A stretch of DNA of 64,000 nucleotides from Lacticaseibacillus paracasei subsp. paracasei (GCF_000829035.1 NZ_AP012541.1:1054001-1118000), one strand, 5' to 3'; positions 18,009-26,656 are shown, counted from the stretch's first letter. Notes: a model not told the origin generated them from the letters alone. Program-made: numbers and translations.

Positions 18009-18275
18009 TTATCCGTCTCCTTCCCAGTTCCGCGATTGCGTTTGGTGGAAGCCTCATCAGCTTTGCAAAGCAATCGCTATCACACGCTAATTCTAAAGCA
18101 CGGGTGAGGGAAAGACAACGATGACGACTTCAAAAAGCAAGTTATTTGCTTATGTTGGATAAAATTACTCTTGTTTTTGCTCGCTTCTATTCTTATTGGC
18201 CTTTACTTAACAGACTGTGACGTTGATAAAACCAAATTTCGCGAAAATGATCGACTTTGCTACAATGGAAAAAAA
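18009..18275. other. Gene-poor stretch upstream of the SPFH operon
   Basis: Short hydrophobic frames (around 18118-18240, for instance LLLFLLASILIGLYLTDC) resemble a broken small lipoprotein gene, with an ATG at 18120 whose frame stops after 13 codons. TACAAT near 18261 could be a -10 element for the GH25-like gene. Nothing firm is seen. Confidence 0.3.
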
Positions 18276-18394
18276 GAGCGTGAGCTGACCCGATTAGAAA
18301 CCGGCGTGTAAGCGGCGTCAAGCATGATGGCCGCACTTGGGGCCATTGCGCTTGAGGTCCTTACACGTAGATTTCTGGGTCCGCGATCGCGTTT
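18276..18394 (+). repeat. Structured repeat family B, copy B1
   Basis: This 119-bp long palindrome opens with GAGCGTGAGCTGACCC and closes with GGGTCCGCGATCGCGTTT. Inner paired blocks are AGAAACC/GATTTCT, GTGTAAG/CTTACAC and GTCAAGCATGATGGCC/GGCCATTGCGCTTGA. It lies head-to-tail with copy B2. Confidence 0.8.
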
Positions 18395-18399
18395 AAAAA

Positions 18400-18497
18400 G
18401 AGCGTGAGCTGGCGCGGGTAGCAACCGGAGCATAAGCGGCTTGGTCGTTGCTGCCAAGGTTCTTATGTGGAGGATGATGCGCCAGTGAAGGCGTTTA
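18400..18497 (+). repeat. Structured repeat family B, copy B2 (short apical stem)
   Basis: The copy is bounded by GAGCGTGAGCTGGCGC and GCGCCAGTGAAGGCGTTTA. Inner pairs are CATAAG/CTTATG and CTTGG/CCAAG, so the apical stem is shorter than in other full copies. It ends only three bases before the GAGGAGGGG ribosome site of the GH25-like gene. Confidence 0.75.
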
Positions 18498-18514
18498 TAC
18501 GAGGAGGGGACACT

Positions 18515-19252
18515 GTGCGCAGTCGGGTCATTTATGCTGATACCTATCGCAAACGTCATCAAAGACGCTTATTTTTGCTGGCCGTTTTAATCATCGCTTT
18601 GGGCGCACTGTTTGTTTGGTGGCATCAGCGCAACCCCCGCCCTGATCCGCAGACCTATCCCGTGTTGGGCGTGCGTCTTGACCAAACCGATGGGGTGCAG
18701 GATTTTGACAGTTTGCGCAGCAGCAAAGTCAGTTTTGTCTATCTCAAAGCGACTGAAGGCAGCAGCTATTTTGATGATAATTTTAATACGAATTTTAATC
18801 AGGCAGCTGGCAGTCGACTGAGCATCGGCATTTACCATGGGTTCAGCTTTGAAACGACACCCCAAGCCCAAGCTGCCCAATTCACGCGCCAAGTCGGCCA
18901 AAATATCGGTGATTTACCGATTGGCATTTACTTAAGCTATTACACTGAAAAGAAGCCAAGCACACAATGGCTGACAATTCAGTTACAAACTTTTGTCACA
19001 TTGGTGCAGCAACATTATCATCGCCAAGTGTTGCTGATGGGTAGCCCAAGTATTTTAAAAGCTGTCCAAAAAGTCGACCCGCAAGCACCACGCTGGGTTG
19101 TAAGCGACAAGAAGCCGACAACGAGCAGCGGTTTCTGGCAATATACGTCTGGCGCCCGGTTGCCGAATGGACCGCACGCAGATTACCGCGCTGCCGTATT
19201 TATGGGGGATCGGGCGGCCTTTTTAAAACTGTCTCAGCAGATAGTCAATTAA
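18515..19252 (+). CDS. GH25-like membrane-anchored protein lacking catalytic acids
   Basis: The 245-residue protein has a signal anchor (LFLLAVLIIALGALFVWW, about residues 18-35) and an extracellular GH25 lysozyme-like domain (VSFVYLKATEGSSYFDD, IGIYHGFSF, FWQYTSGARLPNG). In active GH25 enzymes the first strand has GxDxS and the fourth has DxE. Here those positions read GVRLD and IGIYLSYY, so by hand alignment all three catalytic acids are replaced. It is likely a pseudoenzyme or glycan binder. GTG 18515 follows GAGGAGGGG; tandem family B repeats form its leader. Confidence 0.72.
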   Translation: MRSRVIYADTYRKRHQRRLFLLAVLIIALGALFVWWHQRNPRPDPQTYPVLGVRLDQTDGVQDFDSLRSSKVSFVYLKATEGSSYFDDNFNTNFNQAAGSRLSIGIYHGFSFETTPQAQAAQFTRQVGQNIGDLPIGIYLSYYTEKKPSTQWLTIQLQTFVTLVQQHYHRQVLLMGSPSILKAVQKVDPQAPRWVVSDKKPTTSSGFWQYTSGARLPNGPHADYRAAVFMGDRAAFLKLSQQIVN

Positions 19253-19384
19253 CGTCAAACACGGGAATTGTCAGCTAATCATAATTTTTGTGGCTGTATA
19301 TGACAAAAGTGTTCGTTGATTGTTCGCGAAAAGCCATGTCAACCTTGACACCAATGCGGCATAATAGTTGCGAGGTGAAACTGG

Positions 19385-19741
19385 ATGAAGAAAGTTTTGA
19401 TCGGCCTTGTTGTGCTGATTGTGCTGGTATTTGGCGGCTTGAAAATTTTTGAAATCACAAATTATGGTGGCACGACTTATTACACGAAGATCACAAACGC
19501 TGGTCAACAGGCCACTGACCATGATCAAGATGGTAATAAATACACCATCTACGCCTACGACTTGCCTGGCTATGATGAAAAAGGCAGTTTGCAGCAGCTG
19601 AAGTTCAATGCTAATCAAGACCGACCACTTAAAATGAATGCTTATTTGAAAGTGATATACAATGATAAAAAAGGCGTCACTGATTGGCAGCGTGTCCCGC
19701 GAGCAGAGGTGCCAAAAGCGGCGCTGGCAAAGTTGGACTAG
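19385..19741 (+). CDS. YxeA family (DUF1093) small secreted/anchored protein
   Basis: This 118-residue protein has an N-terminal hydrophobic segment (VLIGLVVLIVLVFGGL). A compact domain follows (TYYTKITNAGQQATDHDQDGNKYTIYAYDLPGYDEKG, then LKMNAYLKVIYNDKKGVTDWQRV) typical of the YxeA family of unknown function. ATG 19385 follows GAGGTGAAA. It stands alone, followed by a bidirectional terminator. Confidence 0.82.
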   Translation: MKKVLIGLVVLIVLVFGGLKIFEITNYGGTTYYTKITNAGQQATDHDQDGNKYTIYAYDLPGYDEKGSLQQLKFNANQDRPLKMNAYLKVIYNDKKGVTDWQRVPRAEVPKAALAKLD

Positions 19742-19792
19742 TCAATAAGGTGCCAAAACGTTTCATAGACGTGAAGGTTAATTCAACTAAAT

Positions 19793-19834
19793 AAAAACGG
19801 CTGATTTTCCGTATTGGAAAATCAGCCGTTTTTT
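19793..19834. terminator. Bidirectional terminator after the YxeA gene
   Basis: AAAAACGGCTGATTTTCC (19793-19810) and GGAAAATCAGCCGTTTTT (19816-19833) form an 18-bp perfect stem with a 5-base loop. It serves the convergent yxeA-like and DUF4828 genes. Confidence 0.92.
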
Positions 19835-19873
19835 GATCGCTCGTAGATAACCCAGCAGAATTTACAGATGACA

Positions 19874-19923
19874 GTGCCAAGATTGAGCCACATCTAGCCA
19901 AAGATTACAGCGTTTGGCACGGC
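19874..19923. repeat. Degenerate remnant of repeat family A (A5)
   Basis: GTGCCAA (19874-19880) and TTTGGCACGGC (19913-19923) match the outer ends of copies A2 and A3. GATTGAGCCACATCTAGCC between them resembles the GCTGAGCCCCATCTGACC of A3. The inner hairpins are lost. Confidence 0.45.
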
Positions 19924-19952
19924 AAAAATCTGTTGATCAACTTCTGATGACT

Positions 19953-20309
19953 TTAAACACTCGGAACAATAATCGCATAAGTGGCATCTTCAGCCTCGTC
20001 GTAGATCGTTTGCGGACCATTATCGTCGGCCGTGATGACCAACTTATAGCCGTAATGGTCGAGAAAAGTCAGCTCATGGATGGTGATGCCGACGACTTGA
20101 CCGGGAAGCACTTTGTTGTCGATTGCGATCTGCAGTTGTGGCGAGATCGCCAGCGAGTGGGTCTTGTTGGTTTGCTCATCGAGAAATGCAAAATTCCCCG
20201 TAAAATTCTTCGCCAATGCCAATGCAGGATTGGCTGCCTTGGTTTGCGACTCCTGATGATGACCCCGATGCGCGAGTGCATGTTTCAGCCCGCGTAAAAA
20301 ACTCGCCAT
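19953..20309 (-). CDS. DUF4828 domain protein
   Basis: The 118-residue protein has a basic, His-rich N-terminus (LKHALAHRGHHQES) and a beta-rich domain (FTGNFAFLDEQTNKTHSLAISPQLQIAIDNKVLPG, then LVITADDNGPQTIYDEAEDATYAI). It looks like the lactobacillar DUF4828 family, function unknown. GGGAGGTCG precedes ATG. No membrane segment or signal peptide is seen. Confidence 0.7.
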   Translation of the reverse strand: MASFLRGLKHALAHRGHHQESQTKAANPALALAKNFTGNFAFLDEQTNKTHSLAISPQLQIAIDNKVLPGQVVGITIHELTFLDHYGYKLVITADDNGPQTIYDEAEDATYAIIVPSV

Positions 20310-20597
20310 GTTATTCGACCTCCCATTTTTTCATTACATTAAGTCTACCATGACTTTTTCCTTTAGTGATTACAGTGATGCTGTTTTTCTGTTACTGGGC
20401 TGTTACAATAATGGTAAGCGGTTCAGAGACTTGTCAAAAATACTTTGTTTTGAAAAGAATGACGGCACTGAATCGGGATAAGCGTGCGTGATGACGCTTG
20501 ATGATTGACCGTGTGAATTGAAGGCCGCCAGTTTATGAAGGCCACGGCTTAGGCGGTTTCGCGGTGTCTGGCATGTGCATCAGTACGTTAAAAAACA
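20310..20597. other. Intergenic leader between DUF4828 and oxidoreductase genes
   Basis: An extended -10 TGTTACAAT (20401-20409) points toward the oxidoreductase, giving a leader of about 240 bases. The leader holds imperfect inverted repeats (for instance GCCGCC near 20525 and GGCGGT near 20553). No protein gene is seen. Confidence 0.4.
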
Positions 20598-20636
20598 GAG
20601 CACGATTCAGCCAGTTTCTGAGCTGAATGGCGTGTC
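20598..20636 (+). repeat. Collapsed copy of repeat family B (B9)
   Basis: GAGCACGATTCAGCC, then GTTTCTGAGCTGAAT and GCGTGT, reproduce the two ends of family B (compare B4, GAATCAGCCC and GGGCTGATTC) with the central region deleted. It lies 18 bp before the oxidoreductase start. Confidence 0.5.
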
Positions 20637-20654
20637 TGAAAAGGGGGATTTGCC

Positions 20655-21608
20655 ATGTTAAAACTCGGTGTGATTGGAACAGGTTGGATCACCAAGCAAT
20701 TCGTGGCGGCAGCGATGGCGACGAAAGCTTATAAGCTCACCGCTGTTTATTCGCGACATCAGGAAAGCGCGCAATCATTTATTGACAGCACGGCACCAGC
20801 TACTGCTTATACGACGATGGATGCTTTTCTTGGCAGTGATATCGATGTTGTTTACATTGCCAGTCCAAATAGTTTGCATGCGTCTCAAGCGTTGGCAGCG
20901 TTAGACGCCGATAAGCATGTGATCGTGGAGAAACCATTGGTTGCCACGACCATGGAGTTTGAAAAGTTGGACGAAGCGTTGCGGAAGAAACCTTCTTTAT
21001 ATCTGTTTGAGGCAGCGCGTCACGTGTATGAACATAACTTTGAAGTCGTCAATGAATTCACCCACAGTCAACCGGTTGATGGGGCCACCTTAACGTATAT
21101 GAAGTATTCGTCAAAATACGATGCCTTTTTAGCTGGCAAGTTGCCGAATGTGTTTAATCCTGAATTTGCCGGCGGCGCTTTAATGGACCTCGGTATTTAC
21201 CTTGTATATGATGCGATTGCATGGTTTGGTGTACCGGAGAATGCCGTTTATTTGCCGCATTTTCTCAAAAGCGGGATTGACGGCGATGGCGTTGCTCGTC
21301 TCGACTATGGTAAGTTTGCGGTGACATTGATCACGGGTAAAACGACTAATAGCGAGTTGCCGTCAGAAATTTATTCTGGCAAGCAAACATTGATGATGGA
21401 CAACGCTGCTGAGCTGGAGACCGTTAAGCTCGGTGATCAAGTGCTGAGCACAGAAAAGTTGGCTAATCCGATGGAAGCTGAGGCAGCCTATTTTGCAAAA
21501 GCAATTGTCGGCAAGGACCGCAACGCTTTTGACAAGGCATGGCAGCTCGCCAAAGAGGTTCATCAGGTCATGTCAATTCTGCGGACCTCCGCAAATCTGG
21601 ATTTTTAG
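20655..21608 (+). CDS. Gfo/Idh/MocA family oxidoreductase
   Basis: This 317-residue NAD(P)-dependent sugar or polyol dehydrogenase of unknown substrate has a Rossmann start LGVIGTGWITKQFVAAAM. It continues with DVVYIASPNSLHASQA and the catalytic-lysine motif VEKPLVA (near residue 93). The C-terminal substrate domain includes GGALMDLGIYLVYDAIAWFG. AAGGGGGA precedes ATG 20655. Its stop lies 13 bp before the DEAD-box helicase start, so the two are probably co-transcribed. Confidence 0.88.
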   Translation: MLKLGVIGTGWITKQFVAAAMATKAYKLTAVYSRHQESAQSFIDSTAPATAYTTMDAFLGSDIDVVYIASPNSLHASQALAALDADKHVIVEKPLVATTMEFEKLDEALRKKPSLYLFEAARHVYEHNFEVVNEFTHSQPVDGATLTYMKYSSKYDAFLAGKLPNVFNPEFAGGALMDLGIYLVYDAIAWFGVPENAVYLPHFLKSGIDGDGVARLDYGKFAVTLITGKTTNSELPSEIYSGKQTLMMDNAAELETVKLGDQVLSTEKLANPMEAEAAYFAKAIVGKDRNAFDKAWQLAKEVHQVMSILRTSANLDF

Positions 21609-21621
21609 TGAGGACAATATT

Positions 21622-22908
21622 GTGACAATTGCAACCCCGTTCCAAAAACGCTGGCAAGCAGCCGGCTATACTGAACAGACGCCGATTCAAACCGCCGTGT
21701 ATCAACCGCTGAAAGCCGATGAAGATGTTGTTGGGCTTGCTCCAACAGGCTCAGGGAAAACATTAGCTTTTGGCTTACCACTACTTGAAAAAATGGTACC
21801 AGGCGATGGCTTACAACTCTTAATTTTGGCACCATCACAAGAGTTGGCGATTCAAACCCGTGATGTGCTCACACCTTACGCCAAAGATATTGGTATCACC
21901 GTGCAAGGCGTTATTGGCTCGGCGAATGTCAAACGTCAGCTTGATAGGCTAAAAGAAAAGCCAGAAGTCGTTGTTGCAACGGCGGGTCGCTTATTGGAAC
22001 TGATTCAGTCGCGTAAGTTGAAACTTGATGGGTTGCAAACGCTGGTCGTTGATGAAGCTGATGAAATGTTGCGTGATCCAGGATTTGATCAGGTTCGAGA
22101 GATTGCGGCAGCAGCACCCGCGGAAGCACAATTGGCCTTTTTCTCGGCCACGCCAAGTCCTTATTTTAAGGAGCTGCATAAGTGGTTTGGTAAAACACCA
22201 GACATCATTGATGTTCGGGCAATTGATCGAACCCGTGGCGAAGTCAGGCATCTGTTTTTGCAGACGGATCGGGCGCATCAGGTTGATTGGTTACGCACCT
22301 TAGCCCATACCGATGGCTTCAAAGCCTTGGTCTTCTTCAATCAAAATTCGTCCTTGGAACGCGTGGCGGGGATCTTGCGTCATCAGGCGGTTCGCTTTGC
22401 AGTCTTGTCACGCGAAGGCCGGCAAACGGTTCGACAGAAGGCATTGACTGATTTTCGGCGCGGACGAATCACGCTCTTGCTGGTGACCGATATGGCAGGG
22501 CGCGGATTGGATATTCCTAAGTTGCCGGCTGTGGTAAACTTTGAACCACCGAAGCGCGCGGAAGTTTACATTCATCGGGCTGGGCGGACTGGCCGGATGG
22601 GTGAAGCAGGTCTGGTTGTGACCTTGGGGGATGATCATGATCGCCGCGACCTCAGCAAGCTGGTACCGCAGTATCATATTCATCGCGGCTATATGTCTGA
22701 GGGCAAGCTTGTGGACACGCCGCCAGCTAAAAAAGTGTCCGAGGCGTCGGCACCAACGACGGTTGAAAAGCCTGCATCGCCAGTCGCCAAGCAGCAGCCA
22801 GTTAAGCCAGAAGTGGCGCAAGAACCAGCTGTTCGTCCGCGCCGCAAGCATAAGAAACATCGCCTGCGAGATCAGCGGAATAAAGGCAAGCACAAGGATA
22901 ACGCATAA
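21622..22908 (+). CDS. DEAD-box ATP-dependent RNA helicase
   Basis: This 428-residue helicase has the full motif set: Q-motif YTEQTPIQTAVY, I APTGSGKT, Ia PSQELA, II DEAD, III SAT, V TDMAGRGLD, VI HRAGRTGR. A basic tail (RPRRKHKKHRLRDQRNKGKH) should bind RNA. It probably acts in ribosome assembly or mRNA turnover, often linked to cold growth. GTG 21622 follows AGTGAGGA; an upstream ORF extension inside the oxidoreductase gene is rejected. Confidence 0.9.
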   Translation: MTIATPFQKRWQAAGYTEQTPIQTAVYQPLKADEDVVGLAPTGSGKTLAFGLPLLEKMVPGDGLQLLILAPSQELAIQTRDVLTPYAKDIGITVQGVIGSANVKRQLDRLKEKPEVVVATAGRLLELIQSRKLKLDGLQTLVVDEADEMLRDPGFDQVREIAAAAPAEAQLAFFSATPSPYFKELHKWFGKTPDIIDVRAIDRTRGEVRHLFLQTDRAHQVDWLRTLAHTDGFKALVFFNQNSSLERVAGILRHQAVRFAVLSREGRQTVRQKALTDFRRGRITLLLVTDMAGRGLDIPKLPAVVNFEPPKRAEVYIHRAGRTGRMGEAGLVVTLGDDHDRRDLSKLVPQYHIHRGYMSEGKLVDTPPAKKVSEASAPTTVEKPASPVAKQQPVKPEVAQEPAVRPRRKHKKHRLRDQRNKGKHKDNA

Positions 22909-22946
22909 TGCAGCATCAGATGTATGATGAAGATAAGGGGGCAGTC

Positions 22947-23276
22947 ATGGTGAGTATGAAGGCAGAACAAATGGCTGCCATGATGACATTGATGAGCGCT
23001 GCCGGTGATGCGGAAAATGCAACCATGACGGCGATTGACGAAGCCAAGGCCGGCCATGCTGAGCGCAGCCGTAAGCTGTTGAAGCAGGCAGATGCCAAGT
23101 TGAAGCAAGCTCATCAAGCTCAGACCCAGATGCTGACGTATGAAGCACGAGGCGAAAAAGTTGACGTGACATTATTGATGGTGCACAGTCAGGATCATCT
23201 AATGAGTGCGATGACCATTCGCCGGCTTGCCGATGAGATTATTGATCTTTATCAGCAAGTGCAGGCGCGTAAATAA
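22947..23276 (+). CDS. PTS lactose/cellobiose-type EIIA component (orphan)
   Basis: This 109-residue IIA protein carries the phosphorylatable His in LLMVHSQDHLMSAM (near residue 81) and the three-helix pattern of the lactose/chitobiose class. ATG 22947 follows AAGGGGG by 5 bases. No IIB or IIC gene lies next to it; instead it follows a helicase and precedes DUF3284. It could serve a PTS elsewhere or be regulatory. Confidence 0.88.
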   Translation: MVSMKAEQMAAMMTLMSAAGDAENATMTAIDEAKAGHAERSRKLLKQADAKLKQAHQAQTQMLTYEARGEKVDVTLLMVHSQDHLMSAMTIRRLADEIIDLYQQVQARK

Positions 23277-23289
23277 CGGCTGGCACAGC

Positions 23290-23312
23290 GCGGTTGACGT
23301 GCCTGCAACCGC
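23290..23312. repeat. Small hairpin between IIA and DUF3284 genes
   Basis: GCGGTTG (23290-23296) pairs with CAACCGC (23306-23312). The surrounding GAGCGCGTTATTG (minus strand) resembles the ends of collapsed family B copies, but the match is weak. Confidence 0.3.
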
Positions 23313-23349
23313 GGCAATAACGCGCTCGCAATCAAGAGAGGTAATCCCC

Positions 23350-23772
23350 ATGAAAATCGAAAAAACATTACAGACACCAGCAGCTTTTTTATATAGCAAG
23401 ATTATTGCGCCCGTACAAGCTGATATTGCGGCGGCTAACAATCAACAGGTTGCGGCGGCAGAACTCGGTGGTTATGCTTATCGCAAGCAATTTCCAGATG
23501 GCGAGTGGGCCAAAGTTAAGGTTACTAAGAATGTGATTGATCGTGAATTTGCGATGTTGACTATCACCCGTTTCTCGCGGTTCAAGGTCCGGTACCTGAT
23601 CACGCCGTTAAATGCCAATGCCAGCCAAGTCCGCGTCAGTGAAACCGTGCAGCCGGTTAACTGGGCGGCGCAATTGAAGCAAATGGTGACCGAATTATTG
23701 GTCGGCAACAAACGCCGCCGTAATTACGGCCGGATGTTAGATTCGATTGAGCGGTCGTATATGACGGCTTAG
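23350..23772 (+). CDS. DUF3284 domain protein
   Basis: This 140-residue protein (MKIEKTLQTPAAFLYSKII, then FSRFKVRYLITPLNANASQVRVSETVQP) matches the DUF3284 family, a START/Bet-v1-like fold often found beside lactose/cellobiose PTS genes. Here it follows the orphan IIA by 73 bp. AGAGAGGTAA precedes ATG 23350. Function unknown; the pairing suggests a role with that PTS class. Confidence 0.75.
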   Translation: MKIEKTLQTPAAFLYSKIIAPVQADIAAANNQQVAAAELGGYAYRKQFPDGEWAKVKVTKNVIDREFAMLTITRFSRFKVRYLITPLNANASQVRVSETVQPVNWAAQLKQMVTELLVGNKRRRNYGRMLDSIERSYMTA

Positions 23773-23864
23773 GCGTTGTTCGCTGCATGCTGAACACTTT
23801 ATAGTCAATATTTGCAAATGAATTTGAATTGCCCTGTGGCTTTTGGCATAATTGACTTTGTCTG

Positions 23865-23938
<74 letters not shown>

Positions 23939-23943
23939 GTACG

Positions 23944-23972
23944 AAGCACAGTCTTGATGGCTGTGCTTTTTT
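23944..23972 (+). terminator. Intrinsic terminator after tRNA-Arg
   Basis: AAGCACAG (23944-23951) pairs with CTGTGCTT (23961-23968) and T follows. It sits 5 bp after the tRNA. Confidence 0.85.
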
Positions 23973-24069
23973 GGAAATCACATTGCACATTCTAAAAAGT
24001 CTTAAAGATTAAAAATGAGTGCAATCGCATTTTTGCGGTAGCTGGATTTGTCTAAAAGGAGATTACGCG

Positions 24070-24792
24070 ATGCAAGCCTTCACAGCCGTTTATTTGCCGG
24101 GCTGGTTGATTTTCATTGGCGGTATGTTGATCATTAGCAGTGTGAATGCAGCGACGGTGCAAGCCATGGTGAATCGGGCCGGGCGTTCGAATACGCAGCT
24201 CTGGTATATGAAACCGGGTATTTTTGTGCACGAGCTGTTGCACGCGGTTGTTGCGCGGCTCTTCGGATTACAAGTGACTAACTTTTCCATGCGAGCTGAT
24301 GTGGTTAGCGGCAGCGCAGCACATGTCAGTCTGCGGTACAATCGGCGCTCGCCTTGGGCACAACTGGGATTATTTCTGTCCAGCAGTGCACCTGTCTGGG
24401 GCATCAGTACCGTGTTGCTGGTCATGGGGCGATGGGCCTTTTTTCCGACAGATGGCCGGCTTTGGCCAGTCTTAACTGCTGCCACGAGTCTGAATGAAAA
24501 ATGGCTCGCGATGCGCGGCTTGATTCAGATCAACTGGGTTTGGTTTGTGGCTTTTATCGTCACTGCCTTGGTGCTGACGCCAGGCATTGCGCTTTCAGCT
24601 CAGGATCTGCGCAACATGTGGCGGAGTGCCCCGATCGTGTTCTTGCTGACAATCGTGATTTTTTATGTTTTTTTGACGTTTTGGCCAGCTGGATTTGCTT
24701 GGTGGTCGCTGTTGAACTTGAATGTGTTATTGTTAGATGCGATTATGCTGCTTTTCAGTATCTTGATTTGGTTACTGGCAAGCATTTTGTGA
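24070..24792 (+). CDS. Polytopic membrane protein with HELLH zinc-protease motif
   Basis: The 240-residue protein has about five or six hydrophobic segments. The motif FVHELLHAVVARLFG (HExxH, near residue 53) lies at the end of the second segment, as in site-2-type intramembrane metalloproteases, followed by SSSAPVWGIS. A clear partner Asp motif is not obvious, so it could be an M50-like protease or a related non-peptidase. AAAAGGAG precedes ATG 24070. Confidence 0.6.
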   Translation: MQAFTAVYLPGWLIFIGGMLIISSVNAATVQAMVNRAGRSNTQLWYMKPGIFVHELLHAVVARLFGLQVTNFSMRADVVSGSAAHVSLRYNRRSPWAQLGLFLSSSAPVWGISTVLLVMGRWAFFPTDGRLWPVLTAATSLNEKWLAMRGLIQINWVWFVAFIVTALVLTPGIALSAQDLRNMWRSAPIVFLLTIVIFYVFLTFWPAGFAWWSLLNLNVLLLDAIMLLFSILIWLLASIL

Positions 24793-24877
24793 ATGAATGT
24801 TGACAAGTGAGAGGGCAAATGTGCCCGATGTCATAATCTATAAGTGAAGCCTTTTGTTCTTTAGTAGGGGGAAGACG

Positions 24878-26656
24878 ATGATTGCGCCGCAAGCGGAGAC
24901 AATTTTAAAGGAAAAATTTGGCTATGATCATTTTCGTGCTGGTCAAAATCAGGCCATCAGTCGCGTTTTGGCTGGTGAAAGCACGCTGGTTGTGATGCCA
25001 ACAGGCGGCGGGAAATCGTTGTGTTATCAGATTCCAGCGATGTTGTTGTCGGGATTGACGCTCGTGGTGTCGCCGCTCATCGCGTTGATGAAGGATCAGG
25101 TGGATGCGCTGAACGATAACGGGATTCCGGCGGCTTTCATTAATAGTACCCTTGATTATCAAGAGATTGCTGATCGCCTTGACCAAGCAAGAAGTGGTCG
25201 GATTAAATTGTTATATGTTGCCCCAGAACGGTTTGACACGGATTGGTTTGTGCAACGGCTTGGCAGCACCGATATTTCGTTATTTGCAATTGATGAAGCC
25301 CATTGTATTTCTCAATGGGGTCACGATTTTCGTCCGAGTTATTTGAATCTGGCGAATGTGGCGGCTCAATTGCCTTCACAGCCACCGGTCATTGCCTTGA
25401 CCGCAACGGCTACACCGCGAGTTGCGCAGGATATTTGCCAGCGACTGGCGATTCCTGCTGACGGGATGATTAATACTGGTTTTGAGCGAAGTAATCTGAG
25501 CTTCAAGGTCGTACGCGATCAGGATGAAGATCGGTATCTACTAGATTACCTGAAACTGAATGTCGATCAGGCAGGCATCATCTATGCCAGCACCCGTAAA
25601 GAAGTTGACCGTTTGTATACCTTTTTGGCACATAAGAAGTTGCCTGTGGCCAAATATCACGCGGGCATGAGTGAAGCGCAGCGTGCTGCTAATCAGGAAG
25701 ATTTTTTGTTTGATCGCAAACCAATTATGATTGCAACGAATGCGTTCGGCATGGGTATTGATAAAAGCAACGTGCGGTTTGTCATTCACGCCCAGATTCC
25801 CAAAGATGTCGAATCGTATTATCAAGAAGCCGGTCGAGCTGGTCGTGATGGCTTGCCGAGTGAGGCAATTTTGCTGTTTAAGCCGCAAGATCTCCAGGTT
25901 CAGCGGTTCTTCATCGATCAATCCGAAGGCGATGACGAGCACAAACAGCGGCAATATGAGAAGCTGAAAATGATGGAACGGTATGCGAACACAGATCAGT
26001 GTTTACAACAGTTTATTTTGAACTATTTCGGTCAAAACGGGACAAAACCATGTGGTCGGTGTTCGAATTGTTTGGATGACCGGGAATCAGTGGATGTTAC
26101 GGTTGATGCGCAGAAGGTCTTATCTTGTGTGGTTCGCTTGCATGAACGTTTTGGCAAAGGCGTTGTGGCACAAGTGCTGGCGGGGGCCCACAATCAGCGG
26201 GTATTGTCGTTTCATTTAGATCAATTGTCAACTTATGGGCTGATGAGCAGTCGTCGTCAACGCGACATTACAACGTTCATAGATTTTCTGACAGCTGGCG
26301 GTTATTTAGAAACCCGCGGTGGTCAGTACCCAACTCTGGGCTTAACGGCCAAAGGTGCTGAGGTTCTTCGCGGACAAGCGCAAGTATTCCAGAAGACGGC
26401 GCAAAAAGCCGAGCAGCATCTCGAAGTCGACGACACTGTCTTTCAGGAACTGCGCAGTACTCGGCGACAACTGGCGGAGCAGCAGCATTTACCGCCTTAT
26501 ATGATTTTCTCTGATAAGACGTTGAAGGCAATTGGCAGCGCCATGCCGCAAAGTCTTGATGAGTTGATGGCAGTCAAAGGCGTCGGGCAGGCGAAGTTGG
26601 ATAAGTATGGCCAAATCTTTTTGGATGTCCTGCAGGCGATTAAGGCCAAGGCTTGA
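24878..26656 (+). CDS. recQ: ATP-dependent DNA helicase RecQ
   Basis: This 592-residue 3'-5' helicase unwinds structured DNA in recombination and replication restart. Helicase motifs include I VMPTGGGKSLCYQIPA, II AIDEAHCISQWGHDFR, V IATNAFGMGIDKSNVRFVIH and VI QEAGRAGRDG. The RQC zinc Cys set is C-x16-C-x2-C-x2-C, from CLQQFI to CGRCSNC (near 380-400). An HRDC domain closes the protein (PPYMIFSDKTL, VKGVGQAKLDKYG). ATG 24878 follows GGGGGAAG. Confidence 0.95.
   Translation: MIAPQAETILKEKFGYDHFRAGQNQAISRVLAGESTLVVMPTGGGKSLCYQIPAMLLSGLTLVVSPLIALMKDQVDALNDNGIPAAFINSTLDYQEIADRLDQARSGRIKLLYVAPERFDTDWFVQRLGSTDISLFAIDEAHCISQWGHDFRPSYLNLANVAAQLPSQPPVIALTATATPRVAQDICQRLAIPADGMINTGFERSNLSFKVVRDQDEDRYLLDYLKLNVDQAGIIYASTRKEVDRLYTFLAHKKLPVAKYHAGMSEAQRAANQEDFLFDRKPIMIATNAFGMGIDKSNVRFVIHAQIPKDVESYYQEAGRAGRDGLPSEAILLFKPQDLQVQRFFIDQSEGDDEHKQRQYEKLKMMERYANTDQCLQQFILNYFGQNGTKPCGRCSNCLDDRESVDVTVDAQKVLSCVVRLHERFGKGVVAQVLAGAHNQRVLSFHLDQLSTYGLMSSRRQRDITTFIDFLTAGGYLETRGGQYPTLGLTAKGAEVLRGQAQVFQKTAQKAEQHLEVDDTVFQELRSTRRQLAEQQHLPPYMIFSDKTLKAIGSAMPQSLDELMAVKGVGQAKLDKYGQIFLDVLQAIKAKA

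Noticed and set aside
18120-18300. A possible small lipoprotein gene with a hydrophobic stretch and Cys
   Set aside because: The ATG frame stops after 13 codons and the hydrophobic run is in another frame that continues into repeat B1; no single supported gene.
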